Source of the DNA: an uncultured Veillonella sp.
GTDB taxonomy: Bacteria > Bacillota > Negativicutes > Veillonellales > Veillonellaceae
Direction of reading: 5' to 3'
Assembly: GCF_934190855.1 (NCBI RefSeq)
Contig: NZ_CAKPTN010000023.1
Coordinates: 1 to 16,894, forward strand
DNA: 16,894 nt
The notes beneath the pieces were generated by a model that was not told the DNA's origin, ran no database searches, and was given only the letters and a program-made list of their open reading frames with translations. Shown one piece after another: positions 16,482 to 16,894 of this stretch. How positions within the stretch are numbered: the stretch's first letter is position 1; every line of letters starts with the position of its first letter. Made by a program: the position numbers and the translations under genes.

Positions 16482-16894
16482 ATGGAATTTTTAAGTAGTG
16501 TATTCCAACCTATCGTAAATTTAATGAGTTCTTTGGTAACTTATGCGTTCCAATTAACTCAAATGGTAGGTTATCCAAGCTACGGTGTAGCTATTATCCT
16601 TTTAACAATCTTCATTAAAGCGATTTTAGCACCACTTACTGTTAAACAAATTAAATCCATGAAGGCTATGCAAGAGTTACAGCCTCGCATGCAAGAGTTG
16701 CAGAACAAATACAAAAACGATCCTGCAAGATTGCAAGCGGAAATGGGTGCATTGTACAAAGAAATGGGCGTTAACCCACTAGCTGGCTGCTTGCCTCTAT
16801 TGGTGCAAATGCCATTCTTGATCGCTATCTTCTACGCTTTACAAGGCTATCCATACGATCAAAACTATGTACAATTCTTATGGCTCCCTAGCCT
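16482..16894 (+). CDS. yidC: Membrane protein insertase YidC/Oxa1 (N-terminal part, cut by the window)
   Basis: The first 137 residues of a YidC/Oxa1/Alb3 insertase, which places membrane proteins in the inner membrane alone or with Sec. The start is ATG 16482, with AAGGAG just upstream. The protein begins with a short N-terminal helix (MEFLSSVFQPIVNLMSSLVTY), with no lipobox and no large periplasmic domain, so it is the short Gram-positive-like form. TM1 carries YGVAIILLTIFIKAILAPLT, with Lys where many YidC proteins have the groove Arg. The cytoplasmic hairpin KQIKSMKAMQELQPRMQELQ and NPLAGCLPLLVQMPFLIAIFYAL are typical. The rest lies past the right edge. Confidence 0.95.
   Translation, partial: MEFLSSVFQPIVNLMSSLVTYAFQLTQMVGYPSYGVAIILLTIFIKAILAPLTVKQIKSMKAMQELQPRMQELQNKYKNDPARLQAEMGALYKEMGVNPLAGCLPLLVQMPFLIAIFYALQGYPYDQNYVQFLWLPS

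Overview
The window is the chromosomal replication-origin region of a diderm Firmicute. The gene order (gyrB-remB-DUF721-recF-rlbA-dnaN-dnaA, then rpmH-rnpA-yidD-yidC), the low G+C, the Gram-positive-type GyrB of 633 residues and a Gram-negative-type RND efflux pump together suggest a Negativicute, most likely Veillonella. The genus is an inference from protein resemblance and context; no database search was run.

Layout. At 1-4604, on the + strand, lie the tail of a CorC/HlyC-type protein and a two-gene RND efflux operon (lipoprotein membrane fusion protein plus inner-membrane permease). Two strong hairpin terminators at 4657-4753 separate this from a long leftward gene string. Reading from the origin, that string is dnaA, dnaN, rlbA, recF, a DUF721/DciA-like gene with an added zinc ribbon, remB, gyrB, a LysP-like lysine permease and a YbjQ-family gene (14356 down to 4831). 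Rightward from about 15.4 kb are rpmH, rnpA, yidD and the start of yidC. Both gene strings run away from the origin.

Origin. DnaA boxes occur on both sides of dnaA, so the origin looks bipartite. Upstream of dnaA (14368-14669) six same-orientation boxes repeat every 21-22 bp, with two consensus boxes flanking a good dnaA promoter. Downstream (12595-12787) are more boxes, then a GC-rich block and eight TAG-like trinucleotides (DnaA-trios), then AT-rich DNA. That is the arrangement of a basal origin-unwinding element, so the strands probably open between dnaA and dnaN.

Most unusual part. The roughly 1.1 kb between dnaA and rpmH holds two adjacent imperfect palindromes of about 295-315 bp (14754-15047 and 15093-15407), each made of several nested inverted-repeat arms. 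Their stems have different sequences, but their apices share a core (AGCGACTT...GTC...ATGGAGCGA) in opposite orientations. They therefore appear to be two members of one structured element family at the origin. The rpmH promoter lies in the outer arm of the second palindrome, and DnaA-box-like sequences sit in both arms of the first. I do not recognise this element.
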